A program made the position numbers and the translations under genes. From Phoenix dactylifera (lineage: Eukaryota > Streptophyta > Magnoliopsida > Arecales > Arecaceae): a stretch of 64,000 nucleotides of DNA. The stretch spans positions 1,302,001 through 1,366,000 of the forward strand of contig NC_052400.1 of NCBI RefSeq assembly GCF_009389715.1. Reading direction: 5' to 3'. Position 1 is the first letter of the stretch; each line of letters starts with the position of its first letter. Below are positions 27,085-39,049 of this stretch, in pieces. Under the pieces are notes generated by a model that saw only the letters and a list, made by a program, of their open reading frames with translations, had not been told where the DNA came from and did no database searches.

Positions 27085-28990
27085 AGCAGTATTAGAGCTA
27101 GAAAAAGAAGATCTATGCCAAAATATTTTAGGTCTGAGCCTAACCAAAGAATCACAATATTCTCCTTCTATCATAATACCTTTTGGATCAAAGCAGTATT
27201 ATTTCTAACAAGTTTCAAAATAACTCAAACCACTACATTTCTACTACGCACTCTGATATAACCCAGCAAATTGATTCGATCGAGGAGAAAGAAGATTTAG
27301 AGAGCTATGCATGTCAAAGTCTTATCTGAAAAGAAAACTTTCGGTTTGACGAGTCTGTTTTGGAGTCTAAACGATGGAATTTTGTCACGATTTAACCTCC
27401 TAAGAGGTTGACCCAAAGTTATAGATAACAGAAAGATACCCAATTACGAAAAAAAATCATCTCAATCGAGCATCGTATGACCAAGTATGGCCTCTGAAAG
27501 TTTAGCATGCGACTCGGCTTAACAATATGATGGATCTCGCTTCTAAACCCTGTCTGTAGTGGCCAAAATATTCCACATCGAGTCTAGAGATCCTCCTGGA
27601 TATTCATAGTGGCCAAAGTGTTCCACATCGAGTTTGGTGATCCCTTGGATAATCATAGTCGCCAAAGTGATCCATATCGAGTTTGGTGATCCTCCTAAAT
27701 ATTCGTAATGGTCAAAGTGGTCCACATCGAGTCCGGTGATCTTTATGGATCATAGCTCCCCTTGTTTAGATGATTTAACTCCGGGTAAATCAGAACTGAA
27801 GATGAAAAAATGCTTGTACCTCATGGCTGAACCACTTAGTTTTGCTCGATGATAGAATTGTTGGTACTCGTGTTGAAGACATTGCTAAACGAGACACAAT
27901 CTCAGTGAGTTGGGCTATCTTCTTCTCTAATTGTGTGAGACGTTCCATCATCTCATCATCCATTGAGGTAGAAGTAGCAGCCATACTCGTCTTTGTCCTT
28001 CAATATATGTCAAGCATGGATAGCCTTTCTCTTGATTGCTTGTACCGCTAGCATATCTAAACCATGCACTAAGGCTCCCATAGATGTAGAGAACCAAAGC
28101 TCTGGTACTAACTTGATATGATCAAATCAAATTGGAATTCCACCAGGTAAGAGCATGGCTCTAACACCAACTTGATCTGATCGGAGAGAAGGAATATTTT
28201 CTTCAACCCGCTCAACTTGAATCTCTTAGAAGAAAACTAGAAGAAGATGGAGAAATCTCGATAGTAGGGCTTTAAGCCTCCTTTTCTTTTATTAATGATT
28301 CTTCACCTCTTAAACTGAGGTATATAGCCCCTATTTATATTACTAGTGAGGCCCTTCTTTTCACCATTTAGGTTGGATTCCTCTTCTAATTTGAATAGAA
28401 CTAGATATCCTAAAATAAATATGATTAATAAAAGATCTTCTAGAAAAAACTAGAATTTTTTGAAGAGGTAGATTTCGATTTCTACATCAACTCTGCTTTC
28501 TGTCACTCCACCTGATTCTTCTCAGATAAAGATCTATGCTCGATCAAAGTCTTACTAGAAAAGAAAACTTTAGTTTAACGAATCCATTTTGAGGCCTAAA
28601 TAATGAAATTTTGGCCCGATTCAATGTCCTAGAAGGTTGGCCCAAAGTTGTAGATCTCGCAAAAATACCCAATTTCGAAACAAAGATCATCTCAATTGGG
28701 CATCGTATGACTAAGTTATGGCCACTGAAATTTTGGCATACGACTCGGCTTTCTAATATGGTGGATCTCACTTCTAAAGCCTGTTCAGCCTTATTCATAG
28801 TGGTCAAAGTATTTCACATCGAGTTCAGTAATCCTCCTAGATATCCGTAGTGGCTAAAGTATTCTATATCGAGATTGGTAATCCTCTTGTATACTCATAA
28901 TAGACAAGGTGATCCTCTTGTATACTTATAGTAGACAAAGTGATCCACATCAAATTTGGCAATCCTCATGAAAATTAAAGAAGGGAAGGA
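27085..28990. mobile_element. Decayed LTR-type element with a large direct repeat, probably minus strand
   Basis: A block at about 27290-27757 is repeated at about 28530-28970 in the same orientation. Shared stretches include caaagtctta, gaaaagaaaact and gcatcgtatgac. Each copy ends in tandem ~50-bp units containing ggccaaagtgttccacatcgag (four units at 27558-27757). Complements of a tRNA-iMet primer site (agctctggtac) occur near 28088. A minus-strand frame at 27790-27984 begins MAATSTSMDDEMMERLTQLEKK, which resembles the N-terminal coiled part of a retroelement Gag. I read this as a degenerate retrotransposon. Exact LTR ends are unclear. Confidence 0.45.
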
Positions 28991-29960
28991 ACAGAGAGGA
29001 TCATTTATCTAGCCTGCAACTATGCACTGTTCTGAAATTTGAAAAATTATAAAAGCCTGTTCATGCTCCAAGCTGGCTACAATAGAACTAACTAGCACTG
29101 ACAGGCATCGCTTTATTGAGCATCATCCTTCCTTTTCCGCAGGTCCAACGACTCTGATCATAAATATATAAGATCGTATCCCACAAGGAATCCTCCTTTG
29201 GGTTCCTTTGGTGCCAGAAGCTTGTTGAGATCATGGTCAGTATTCTCCCGGCTAGACCTGGGGCTTATATTTATTTGAACATCTATACTTTATCTTCATA
29301 AAAAAAAAATAGCAATTCTTACATAACCTTTCACACAAGAGTCTTCTATAAGGAGCTTTGAATTATATTGTATTAGGCTTCCACTGATTCTGAGCACGGG
29401 ATTTAATCAAAAGAGGAAGGAGGAAGCTTCACTGTGGATGCCCTCCTTTATACTAGTCACCCGAGAAATTACTGGTTGGACCAGTCCAATTAGAAAGCAA
29501 CATGCACAAATACAGACAAAGAAGAAAGAGAGGGACGAAGGGAGCAGGAGGGCAAATTATATCCTACACTTCGTGCACCAACATATGCACCATACCAATC
29601 AGCTCGTTTTCTTTCTATAGGCCAATTACTGGCGGTGCATGATGGAGCCGGAGGGTGTGCTTATGCATATTGCTTTCTGATTGGACTGGTCTATCGTTAG
29701 GCTGAAAATTAAGGCATGAAAAAGGGTCTCTCTCGTTCATCAGCACGCGGGGTAGCATAAGTGTGACCTTTCTGATGCAAAGAGGCGTAGGGCAGTCAAG
29801 ATTTTGTTCCTTACATATTAATCAAAGTACATCAACCATACCCAGACCAGACGCAATGTCCTTTGAAACCTTAAGGCGAAAAAGATGCCGAGCTCTTAGA
29901 TAGCCGCCCCCTATTTAGACCCGAAGCCCGGTTACGTCCGAAACCCAACCTTCCACTCCA
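28991..29960. other. Intergenic upstream of BBE-like gene 1; nothing recognised
   Basis: No exon, RNA gene or transposon terminus is recognised. The last part is presumably promoter sequence. Confidence 0.45.
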
Positions 29961-29970
29961 TTTATATAAT
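29961..29970 (+). promoter_or_regulatory. TATA box of BBE-like gene 1
   Basis: TTTATATAAT lies 98 bases before the start codon at 30068. A start site about 30 bases downstream would give a leader of about 70 bases, which is typical. Confidence 0.6.
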
Positions 29971-30067
29971 CCAAAACCCCAACTTGGTTGCGAGATGAGC
30001 TCCATACGTTCTCGCAGGCCAATAACCAAAACGCAAGCTCGTCCCAACCCATCAGAAGGACAGAGAG

Positions 30068-31681
30068 ATGAACTCTCCAGTGTCGCCTTGCCTTATAGCT
30101 CTCTTCTCAGTGATCTTGTTCTCGACTTCTTCATATGCCATCACACCAATCTCCAACATCACCCATGAGTCCATTCTCCGGTGCCTTTTCCACCACTCCG
30201 TTCCACACAATCTCCTCTACACCAAAAGCACCGCCTCCTACACCACCCTCCTCCAATCCTCCATCCAAAACCAAAGGTTCAACACCCCCACCACCCCAAA
30301 GCCATTCCTCATCGTCTCGCCGACCCTCGAATCCCACGTCCAAGCCACCGTCAACTGTTCCCGCAACCATGGCCTTCAAATTAGAGTTCGGAGCGGCGGC
30401 CATGACTATGAAGGCCTCTCCTACGTATCCCATGATCCACCATTCCTCGTTTTGGACCTACACAGCCTTAGTTCTATCAGAGTAGACACTAACCATGGCA
30501 CTGCATGGGTCCAAGCTGGTGCAACGATAGGAGAGTTATACTACAGAATTGCTGAGAAGAATAAGACTGCTGGATTCCCGGCAGGGCTCTGCCCGACCCT
30601 TGGAATCGGTGGTCACTTGAGCGGCGGCGGGTTCGGGACCATGCTGAGGATGTATGGGCTTGCAGCTGATAACATTATCGATGCTCGGCTGGTGAACGCT
30701 AATGGTGAGATCCTGGATAGGGAGTCTATGGGTGAAGACTTCTTTTGGGCCGTGAGGGGAGGAGGAGGAGCAAGTTTTGGGGTCATTCTAGCATATAAGA
30801 TCGAGTTGGTGTATGTCCCACCTAAGGTCACAGTGTTCACCAAGAGCATAAACCTTAGCCAGGGTGCAACAAGGGTTACCAGCAAGTGGCAACGAATAGC
30901 TTACAAGTTAGATGACAGGCTCTTCATCAGAGCAGTCATGCAAGTTGTGAGTGATGAAAAGTCAAGCAGAACAATCCAAGTTGGTTTTGAATCCCTGTTC
31001 CTTGGTGAGAAAGAAGAGCTCCTGGCTCTAATAGGAAAGAGCTTTCCTGAGTTGGGCTTGAAGGCTGAGGATTGTCAAGAGATGAGTTGGATAGAGTCTG
31101 TTCCATACTTTGCTGGTTACAAGAATGGAGAATCTCCAAGTATTCTCCTTGATAGGAAACCTCAATTCAATTTGTCCTACAAGGCTAAGTCGGACTTCTT
31201 GACCGAACCCATCACTGAATTGGGGTGGGAGAGGATTTGGCAGGAGCTACTCAGAGGCGAGGAGCAAGCGACGATTGTAGTCGATCCTTATGGTGGGAGG
31301 ATGGATGAGATCTCTGAGTCTGAGACTCCCTTCCCTCATAGGAAAGGGAGTTTGTATAACATACAGTACTTGGTGGGCTTGGGAGAGGGAGGGGCCAAAG
31401 GGATGAAGAAGCATTTGGATTGGATTAGGAGTTTCTATCAGTTCATGGCTTCTTATGTTTCGAAGAATCCAAGAGCTGCCTATTTGAACTACAGGGACCT
31501 TGATTTGGGAAGTGATAGGGTGGGCAGCACAACTTACACAAAGGCTAGGGTGTGGGGAAGGAGATATTTCAAGAGCAACTTTGAGAGGCTGGCAATGGTA
31601 AAGGGCAAGGTTGATCCTGGGAATTTCTTTAGAAATGAGCAGAGCGTCCCACCTCTCTTTCCTGCTTACAGGAGCTTGTAG
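30068..31681 (+). CDS. Berberine bridge enzyme-like FAD-linked oxidoreductase 1 (537 aa)
   Basis: This single-exon gene encodes a secreted flavoprotein of the BBE-like family, whose known members oxidise monolignols, oligosaccharides, alkaloids or cannabinoids. A signal peptide covers residues 1 to about 24 (cut after SSYA). The FAD-binding PCMH domain follows, with RSGGHDYEG giving His112 and GLCPTLGIGGHLSGGGFG giving Cys175, the two residues that covalently hold FAD. The BBE domain closes the protein with AAYLNYRDLDLG, containing the family's active-site Tyr, and WGRRYFKSNFERLAMVKGKVDPGNFFRNEQSVPPL. Several N-glycosylation sequons are present. The residue three after Cys175 is Leu178; bulky residues there block oxygen in family members studied, so this is probably a dehydrogenase. 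Substrate cannot be told. Length and the intronless coding region are normal for the family. A paralogue of identical length lies at 57070-58683. Confidence 0.95.
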   Translation: MNSPVSPCLIALFSVILFSTSSYAITPISNITHESILRCLFHHSVPHNLLYTKSTASYTTLLQSSIQNQRFNTPTTPKPFLIVSPTLESHVQATVNCSRNHGLQIRVRSGGHDYEGLSYVSHDPPFLVLDLHSLSSIRVDTNHGTAWVQAGATIGELYYRIAEKNKTAGFPAGLCPTLGIGGHLSGGGFGTMLRMYGLAADNIIDARLVNANGEILDRESMGEDFFWAVRGGGGASFGVILAYKIELVYVPPKVTVFTKSINLSQGATRVTSKWQRIAYKLDDRLFIRAVMQVVSDEKSSRTIQVGFESLFLGEKEELLALIGKSFPELGLKAEDCQEMSWIESVPYFAGYKNGESPSILLDRKPQFNLSYKAKSDFLTEPITELGWERIWQELLRGEEQATIVVDPYGGRMDEISESETPFPHRKGSLYNIQYLVGLGEGGAKGMKKHLDWIRSFYQFMASYVSKNPRAAYLNYRDLDLGSDRVGSTTYTKARVWGRRYFKSNFERLAMVKGKVDPGNFFRNEQSVPPLFPAYRSL

Positions 31682-32845
31682 AGCAACAAGGATCCTTAAG
31701 CCAATATGTGTGATGTAGACCAAATGCATTGATCCCTACAGGAAAAATGCGCGATATGGCTTTCTCTATGTATTATTTCTACCTTGTTTCCAAGTAATAG
31801 CACGATAGGTTCAATGCTTGGCCCTGTTCAAAACGCCAAAGGGTCGAGTTTCTACTAGTCAAATAAGAACAGAAGAAGAGAAGTTAATATATCGTAATTT
31901 GTCTACTCTGTCGCCTTTTATTTATATATTGTTTCATATGATGCATCACAGCTCCTGCTTCGGGAGCGTTGTCCATTAAAAATTTGTTGACTGTGTTTTG
32001 TAGTTAAGCTAAAGAACAGTAATCAGCTGAAACATGACAACAATCTCAATAAATCTTATACAGAGATTCTGTAGCGAAACCAGAGAGAACTGATTGGGGA
32101 ATGTGAGGTGAAAATAAGAATCCTTTACACCCTTTCCAATCCCTTTGACAAGCAATCTGTGTGGATAGCTCATGTGTGGCTCGAAACTTAAATTGAGAAG
32201 AAAAAATCTATGGAGCTCTTGTCAGTCATCCTATCAGTTCCTTGGCTGCTGAAATGACATGTCATGCTTCGAGCACCCCCGCCCGCCGCCCTGCCCCCGG
32301 TGCATGAATTGTAAAGATTCCCTTGTGACACAGAAGCATGAAGAACTGAGTGGATCGCTAAGCAAAGTCCCGAAGCATTACTACTTAGAATTAAATGAGC
32401 TGAATTCGAGATCAAATCGAGCACTTTGCTCGCATACATGGGAGAATTATTGTTGGATGGAAACTTTAACACCAGAAAGAAAAGATCAACATCTCATATC
32501 CTATATTGATTGAATATGTTTAACCCGATTACAGTGTAATTCTTTAATCTTCCTGGTTTCCTTGTACAATGTCAAGAAGGCAATTTTCTTGACTTCAAAC
32601 AAAATCACAAGTTGCTCTTCCCTGCTTCCACTTAAACAAATATTCACACCAATCACAGATTTGGGAAGCTGCACAAAAACAAGAGAGAGGCTGAAGTAAG
32701 GCTAGCTGGGCTACAATCGACCAAAAAAATTGTTAACAATATCACAATCTTAAGCCCAAACATTTTCACATTAGCCAGACTGATTAGGAAGGAAAAGGAA
32801 AATACCTTAATAAATTGCATCCACTCTAAACAGCAGGTAATAAGG
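31682..32845. other. Region between BBE-like gene 1 and the 3' end of the fatty acid 2-hydroxylase gene
   Basis: It should hold the facing 3' untranslated regions of two convergent genes. No additional coding exon is recognised. Confidence 0.5.
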
Positions 32846-35391
32846 TCAGCTGCTTTTCCTACAGGGCATTGGAGGGGGTAATGTGGCAAAGACAATGTCC
32901 CAAAGTGAAGAAGTTATCCCAAAGCCTCTGGTTTGCATTCTGTAGTGATGATTCAAATGATATTTCTGAAACAAAAACAAGGGTAATAAGCACTATGATA
33001 TAAAGGTCCAGAGTTCTTATTAAGGTTCTGATTAACTCAATCGCTTCTCACCTTCAAATTTCGAGCTGGACTTTGGGATGGCTGTCCATGGTGCAGATAA
33101 TAGTGGGTGCAATCGTACATCACATAACCCAACAAGCCGCCTCCAAAAATGGCAGGTGCACTACTAGGAGTTGTTAAAAGCCTAATCAAACTCCAGATCT
33201 ACAAGAAAGTCCACAAAGAATGAGCAAAAGCAGCTCCAGGAGCCAAAACTGACATGTTAGACAAAGAAAGATGGCAAGTTCTGAACAACTAATTCCCTTT
33301 TAAATTTGACCCTATGATTAGAAAATCATAGATTAGGAAACTAGGTAAGAATTATGTAATAACCTGCTAGACTAGAAAATCTCACTCTATAGAGTAACAA
33401 TATGTGGCACGCTTATTAAATCATGAATGATAAAGATAGCCATAACTTGGTTGGTAAACCAGCTCTTAATATGATGCAGAAAGGAAATGATAAGGAAAAG
33501 CCATACTGGCACACATAGAATTGCTGTCGCAGCTGGAGGAAAAACAAGGCGCAGTCCATCCATAGGGTGCTTATGATGGCACCCATGAAGAAGATAATGT
33601 AATGTGTTTGCCCTGAGTGTAATTTCAAAAGTTTTTAATTAATTTTAGTTGTTCAAAAGGAAACAAGCATACTGCTTCAGAATAGAAACCTTGATATAAG
33701 TAACAAAAGAAAAACATACCAGTAACTTGATGTTTTAATATGGAAAAGGAAGCGGTGCAATGTATACTCTATCAGCGTCCACAAAAGAACACCACCCACC
33801 ACCATTAGAGCTACCTGAGAAACTGTATGTCCCATATGGACAGACTTGGTCACAAGCCAACAGACAACTGGGATCCATACAACTGGAATCACCCACCATT
33901 TAGTACGGGTGAACATCTGATAAATGTGAACCAAAATATGAATCAAAAGTGAATCAGATAAACATTTGATAGACTCTGTATTGGAACACAGATATGGCAA
34001 ATTACCTCCAAGAAGTCATTTTCAAAAAAGCGTGGACCTTCCTTGCTCACGATGGGCTGGTGAACCCATTCTTCATAGTCTTTCCCCAGATGGCCAACCT
34101 AAAAGAATTTTCATCGGTCATCTTATATAACAGAAGAGAAAATCTAAGTGATTAATAACAAAATATTAGTAACAAACTTAAAAAGTTGGGAACTAGAAAT
34201 CAGAATTGAAGATAAAGAATATAGACTCAGAAAAGAGAGATCACGAACATAAACATGAAAGAACCTGATGTTTAATCTTAAATGATAAAGAAGAATACAG
34301 ACATGGTTTAATTTAGGCATATGATTTTTCTCTCTTTTTTTAATGTTTTCTTTGATGACATGGTAAAAACTAGAGTTGCTTGATCATGCCACAAGATTGA
34401 TTTTCCATTTTATCTTTTTTTATCTTTTCACTCCCTTCTCTATGTAGGCTGCACGAGAAATTGGGGATATATACCTATAACAAGGTTGGGAAAATGTTAT
34501 TATCCAGTTGTCACTTCCATCCAGGGAAATCATCATACATGCACTACATGCACATATTAAAATGCACAAGTTGGGAATCTTTGGGCTTGTCATTTTTGGT
34601 GATGATGACAAAAAGAATTAGTCGACAGTCAGCATGCCAACACTTAAACATATGTCCATTACTTTCATAGGTAAAACTGCAATGACACGGTCCATGATTT
34701 TTTCATGTCAATAAGATCTCTCTCTCAATCCAGTCTTGTTTCTGAATTATCTTTCTCCACTCGCTTCCTTTTAAGTTTTAACAAACCCAACTAGACCCTA
34801 GTACTTCTTCCATCAGAAAGCATATCATATTCTTTTTTCTCCCATATTTAATGCATGTATTTGACAGCCATTATAACATTTAGCTATAATATTTCTTTAT
34901 AATGAGAACAGTGACATTATAAACTAATCATAAAAGCTTTCATAATGGTATTGGGGGACCATTCTGATTATAAACTAAAGTTGATCATCAAGGGACATCC
35001 ACTATCCATGCTGTCTCTATGGAGCATTTGGAGATCAAAGCGAATTAAAAAGGGCTTTAGAAAAGGTTCGGATCAACTTGTGCTGGCTATTTCCTGGAGA
35101 GTTTGGCAGGAAAGAAACTCTAGAATTTCCCTCCAAAAGATGGGCTCCATGTTCTCAAACCTAGCTAAAACATGGCATGAATTCTTAGAGTGGGGCTCAC
35201 TTTCTTCTGCTAAGAACCTGAAGGAGTTTAACGAGGTGGCATCATCGCTGGCTAAGCTCCTTTTACCCTCCTCTTAATCCCTTTGTTGGTTTCTGTTTTC
35301 TTCCATGTCTATCTTCTTTTAATGCTGGAAATTCTATAATCTTTAATAATGTTCTCTTGTAGGAGTGGTTTTGACAATCTTCTCACATTTT

Positions 35392-35463
<72 letters not shown>

Positions 35464-36430
35464 AATCATTTGTTGAAACCAGGCTCCAGCCATGGATAAA
35501 CATTACATTTCTTCAGAGCATAAATACGTATATATCTTGTCACTTATTAATAATGAACATTCTTTTGATTATAATGTTCATCCTCGAGTGACTTCTTGTC
35601 AGTGGGAACAAATTGATTATACTCATTGATTACAGAAATTAGGGAAAAACAAAACATTTATAGACATGGATATCAACAAACATCAGAGGCAACAAAACTC
35701 ATATTTACATATATCATGTACTAAAAGGCTTTAGAAAGTTAAAAGTTAAATAATTAATATAAGTGAAAATGTTGCATGGAAATCTAAATTGGAGTTAAGG
35801 TTTTACTCCCCTTTATTCTCAAAATAAGCCCTACTCAACCAGTTTCTATGTTTGCTCATCGATGTCATCTAATGTGGGATCAAGGGCGATCAACAGGAAA
35901 GAAATGAACGACTTGAGAAGGAAAAAGAAAGTAGAGATAACTTGTTTAGAGATTACTCATTAAAAAATTACATAATGCGCTTCGCAAGTCACATATGAAT
36001 GCTTTTTTGAATAGTTGTTTTTTCTTTGTTCTCTCATAAATAAATTTACAGGTACATCTTGAAAAGGAAATGCAATATGAAGGTATTTGAATAACTTGGA
36101 GCTGTCAGTGCAACTAAAGGTTGAAATAAACTTATCTAAATTGGATGCAAATATATTATGGTAATCTATAACTAATATATATAAATATATATATATACTG
36201 TGGTTACATATAACTATAATATATGTTGATTGATTTAACAATATCTGATACTTTGCCATTTCCTACCCCCTTTTACTATTTAATGATATCAATTAATGGT
36301 AAACATTTGATGTTGCATCTCGTTAGTACAGCAACTCAAATGTCAGCATTCAGAAGCTTGCTCGACCATGAAATCTTACTTGGAAAACAAGAGGCTTGTT
36401 CAAGTCCACGGTGATCTTTTCTGCAACCAT
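32846..36430 (-). CDS. FAH1: Dihydroceramide fatty acid 2-hydroxylase (FAH1/FAH2 type, 237 aa)
   Basis: This di-iron ER-membrane enzyme adds a hydroxyl group to C2 of the fatty acyl chain of ceramides, making the 2-hydroxy sphingolipids of plant membranes. Six coding exons on the minus strand (36430-36380, 34098-34006, 33916-33720, 33612-33507, 33198-33052, 32965-32846) join in phase with GT-AG borders into 237 aa, the same length as Arabidopsis FAH1. It starts MVAEKITVDLNKPLVFQ. The histidine clusters are HRFLFH (102-107), HYLLHGCHH (119-127), HYYLHH (181-186) and HLNHH (201-205), which match the metal ligands of the fatty acid hydroxylase superfamily. Hydrophobic segments at about 55-71, 80-97 and 140-180 suit a membrane protein. 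As in other plants, no cytochrome b5 domain is fused. A further intron lies in the 5' leader. No defect is seen. Confidence 0.93.
34945..35277 (+). pseudogene. LINE ORF2 tail in an intron of the fatty acid 2-hydroxylase gene
   Basis: A 110-codon frame opposite to the gene contains LVLAISWRVWQERNSRIS, the WxIWxERNxRIF block found at the extreme C-terminus of plant L1-type ORF2 proteins. It ends with a normal stop and is followed by a TA microsatellite, consistent with a 5'-truncated LINE insertion. Only the tail remains. Confidence 0.65.
35395..35460. repeat. (TA)n microsatellite, about 33 copies
   Basis: A perfect TA run about 115 bases after the stop of the LINE tail, inside the first coding intron of the hydroxylase gene. 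It may have grown from the 3' end of the LINE insertion. Confidence 0.95.
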
Positions 36431-38688
36431 CTTAGGATTCTTATGAACTGCACTTACGTAAAGCAAAATGTGAATAACATGAAAATGTATAGCAAGATGA
36501 TGAAAACTAATATGAAGAAACCAACTTATGAACCAAAGAACTAATTACAATTATTAGTATAAAAGGTTCCGATATATCATGTTTCAGCAATTAGCTTTTC
36601 TTTAATAAATCTCAAAAATAGGATGAACTAGCAATAGTGATGGTCACTGATTCTGATACAAACAGCGCATACTCAAAATTCTTGGCACCATTTAAACATG
36701 CTAGCTTTCCTTTAATATGGTCCAACCACCCATCTTCCATCAATGGTCTGTAAAATGTTTGTTACACATATCAACCACGAAGCAAAAAGCAATTGGCAGG
36801 GTGATAAGACTTGAATAACAAATACTGATGTCTCCTAATTTCATGAATCTCTCTCAAAAAAAAAAAAATCCCCAAAACCATCTATATCATTTTTCAAACA
36901 GAGGATTGGCTAAAAGGTAGCTCTATGGACATGGGCCTTTCAATCAGGACCATTCAAAGCAAACATCAAAGATACCACAAGAAAGACAAACCATAAAAAA
37001 ATTCCATGCTGCACTCTAAATTCATAAGAGGAGGAAAATCCTTTAATCATAAAGTAACACATGTGAATCACCACCATCCAAGCTACTCCTTGCCATGTGA
37101 AAAAAATATCATATTACCTACATTGCAGCCAACATTAATTCTACATCATTATCTTTAAATCAACTCAATCAAAACAATGCATGAGCACAGTAAGCACGTA
37201 TAGCATCAAATTAACAATCATCCTCATTTATATAAATTCAAACCAGAACCTTAATTATTTCTGGCACTAGTTCTCCAGATTTAAAAATCAGCACAAATCT
37301 CCCCCAGATCTCATATCATTTGACATTTCTGATAATAAATTCTTAAACTTGGAATTTTGTAGAAATCTCAGAGACAAGGACAGTAGCATAAGGACTTGCA
37401 AGCCAGCCAACCTGATATATGCAGTAAGTAATGTTGTAGAATACATCTAACTGTGAATACATTGGGTGGGGGCCAGAAACCCCCTCCCATTGTGTCAGAA
37501 AGGAAAAGAAAGAACTGTGAAAGAACTTAATTTCACAACTAACCCATTTCATGTCATACACATCACAGATTTGTTTGTCTATTCTTAATTAAAAAGAAAG
37601 AAATTCAACAGAAAAAGGTATGAGGAAAAAAAGGAATTACACAAATGACCTGATTCAAAGATAGATCAAGGTTGCAGAATGAATATCTAAGCATTAGATA
37701 TGATCTCCAAGGTCTAAAACACCTATAAAAAAAAATACTATGCGACTCAAAGGCCCCATGCCTATGGCATCAAGTTTTTCTAAATTAATATTTTTAATGG
37801 CACAATGTGACATTCTAATTTTGGGACAGCTTGATGAATGCACAATGAATCTTCAAAATCATTTGGTTTCTTTTTGCATATGGCTCCATGTTGCAGATCG
37901 TAGACAATGGTTAAGACCTTCATTATTGCAATCATCATTAACTGAACTTGGTACAGCGTGTTTCTTTTCCACCTTGTGTGTATTGATTTCAATGTACCAA
38001 ATTTATACAGGAAGTGTTCCTTTCATTTCCTCATGAAAAGTTTGGTAGGCTGTCCAGCATTTGCTCAAAATTTATACAGAAAGTTGCTGAAACAATCTAT
38101 ATTTCATTGTAAATTCACTACAAAATACATTAAAAAAAGATAATTTTGCTCCAGAATGCAAAGAAAACTAAAATATCCGCCATGAAACCCAAGTCTTACG
38201 TTGAGATCCAATTTAGAGCGACAAGAAAAGAGACATTACTAATCTAAGAGCTTAACAATGCCAATAAGAAACGTCTAGCAAAACATAAAAATGCTCAAAA
38301 ATCCAATAAATAGTTCTCCAGACATCCATCTATATTTCAAATAAAATGAAAATTAAAACAACAATCCACATGTATTAAAAAAATACATAATCAACCAAGT
38401 AGTACAATATTATCAAACGAAAACAAAACCATTGGTACAATAAAAGAAAGGATTCGATAAGCTTAAGATTGAGAAAGAAAAAAAAACTCCTCAAAATCCA
38501 ATCTTTACGTGAAGGACCAACATAAATCAACAAGAAACGAATCATTTTGGCGTAATTCTAGCCTAGTCACATCAAAACCCCAAGAAATTCCACAATGCCG
38601 GACCAAAAACCAAATAAGCTCATGAAGTCAAACAAGAATGATAGATCTCCACCCTTTAAGCACCCCACCCCCGCCCCCGACACCACCC

Positions 38689-38689
<1 letters not shown>

Positions 38690-38723
<34 letters not shown>
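38690..38723. repeat. Poly-C run of 34 bases, in the 5' leader intron of the hydroxylase gene
   Basis: Thirty-four consecutive C are followed by gcggcgccccccgg and then an A run. On the coding (minus) strand this is poly-G, 130 bases inside the leader intron. Homopolymers of this length are error-prone to sequence, so the exact count is doubtful. Confidence 0.85.
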
Positions 38724-38724
<1 letters not shown>

Positions 38725-38856
38725 CGGCGCCCCCCGGAAAAAAAAAAAACCACTTCAAGCCCCAAATCTATCAATCCAGACCTCGGAATCATGCCCCAAA
38801 AAAAAGCAGAAGAAAAATGCACAAAATTCAGAAACCGGCGCCAACAGTTCGCTCAC

Positions 38857-39045
38857 CTGAAGAGCTCCCCTGCGATTGGTATGGCCCCCTCGAAGTCCTG
38901 AGATCGAACTCGGAAGGGGTTCTTCTCCTCTCCGGGGGCGGACGGCACGGGGAGAGGAGAAGAGAGAGAGACAGGGGAGGTTTTTTTTTTAAACTATTAT
39001 TCTTTCTTTTTTTTTTTTCCGCCAGTATCCGTGGGATTTAAATAC
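38857..39045 (-). promoter_or_regulatory. Probable 5' untranslated exon and TATA box of the fatty acid 2-hydroxylase gene
   Basis: On the minus strand TATTTAAAT (about 39044-39036) is followed by a GA-rich leader and a strong donor site (CAG/GTGAGC, exon end 38857). A matching acceptor lies near 36451, 20 bases before the start codon, giving a 2.4-kb leader intron. This explains the long non-coding distance upstream of the start codon. It is inferred from splice signals only. Confidence 0.5.
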
Positions 39046-39049
39046 TGGT

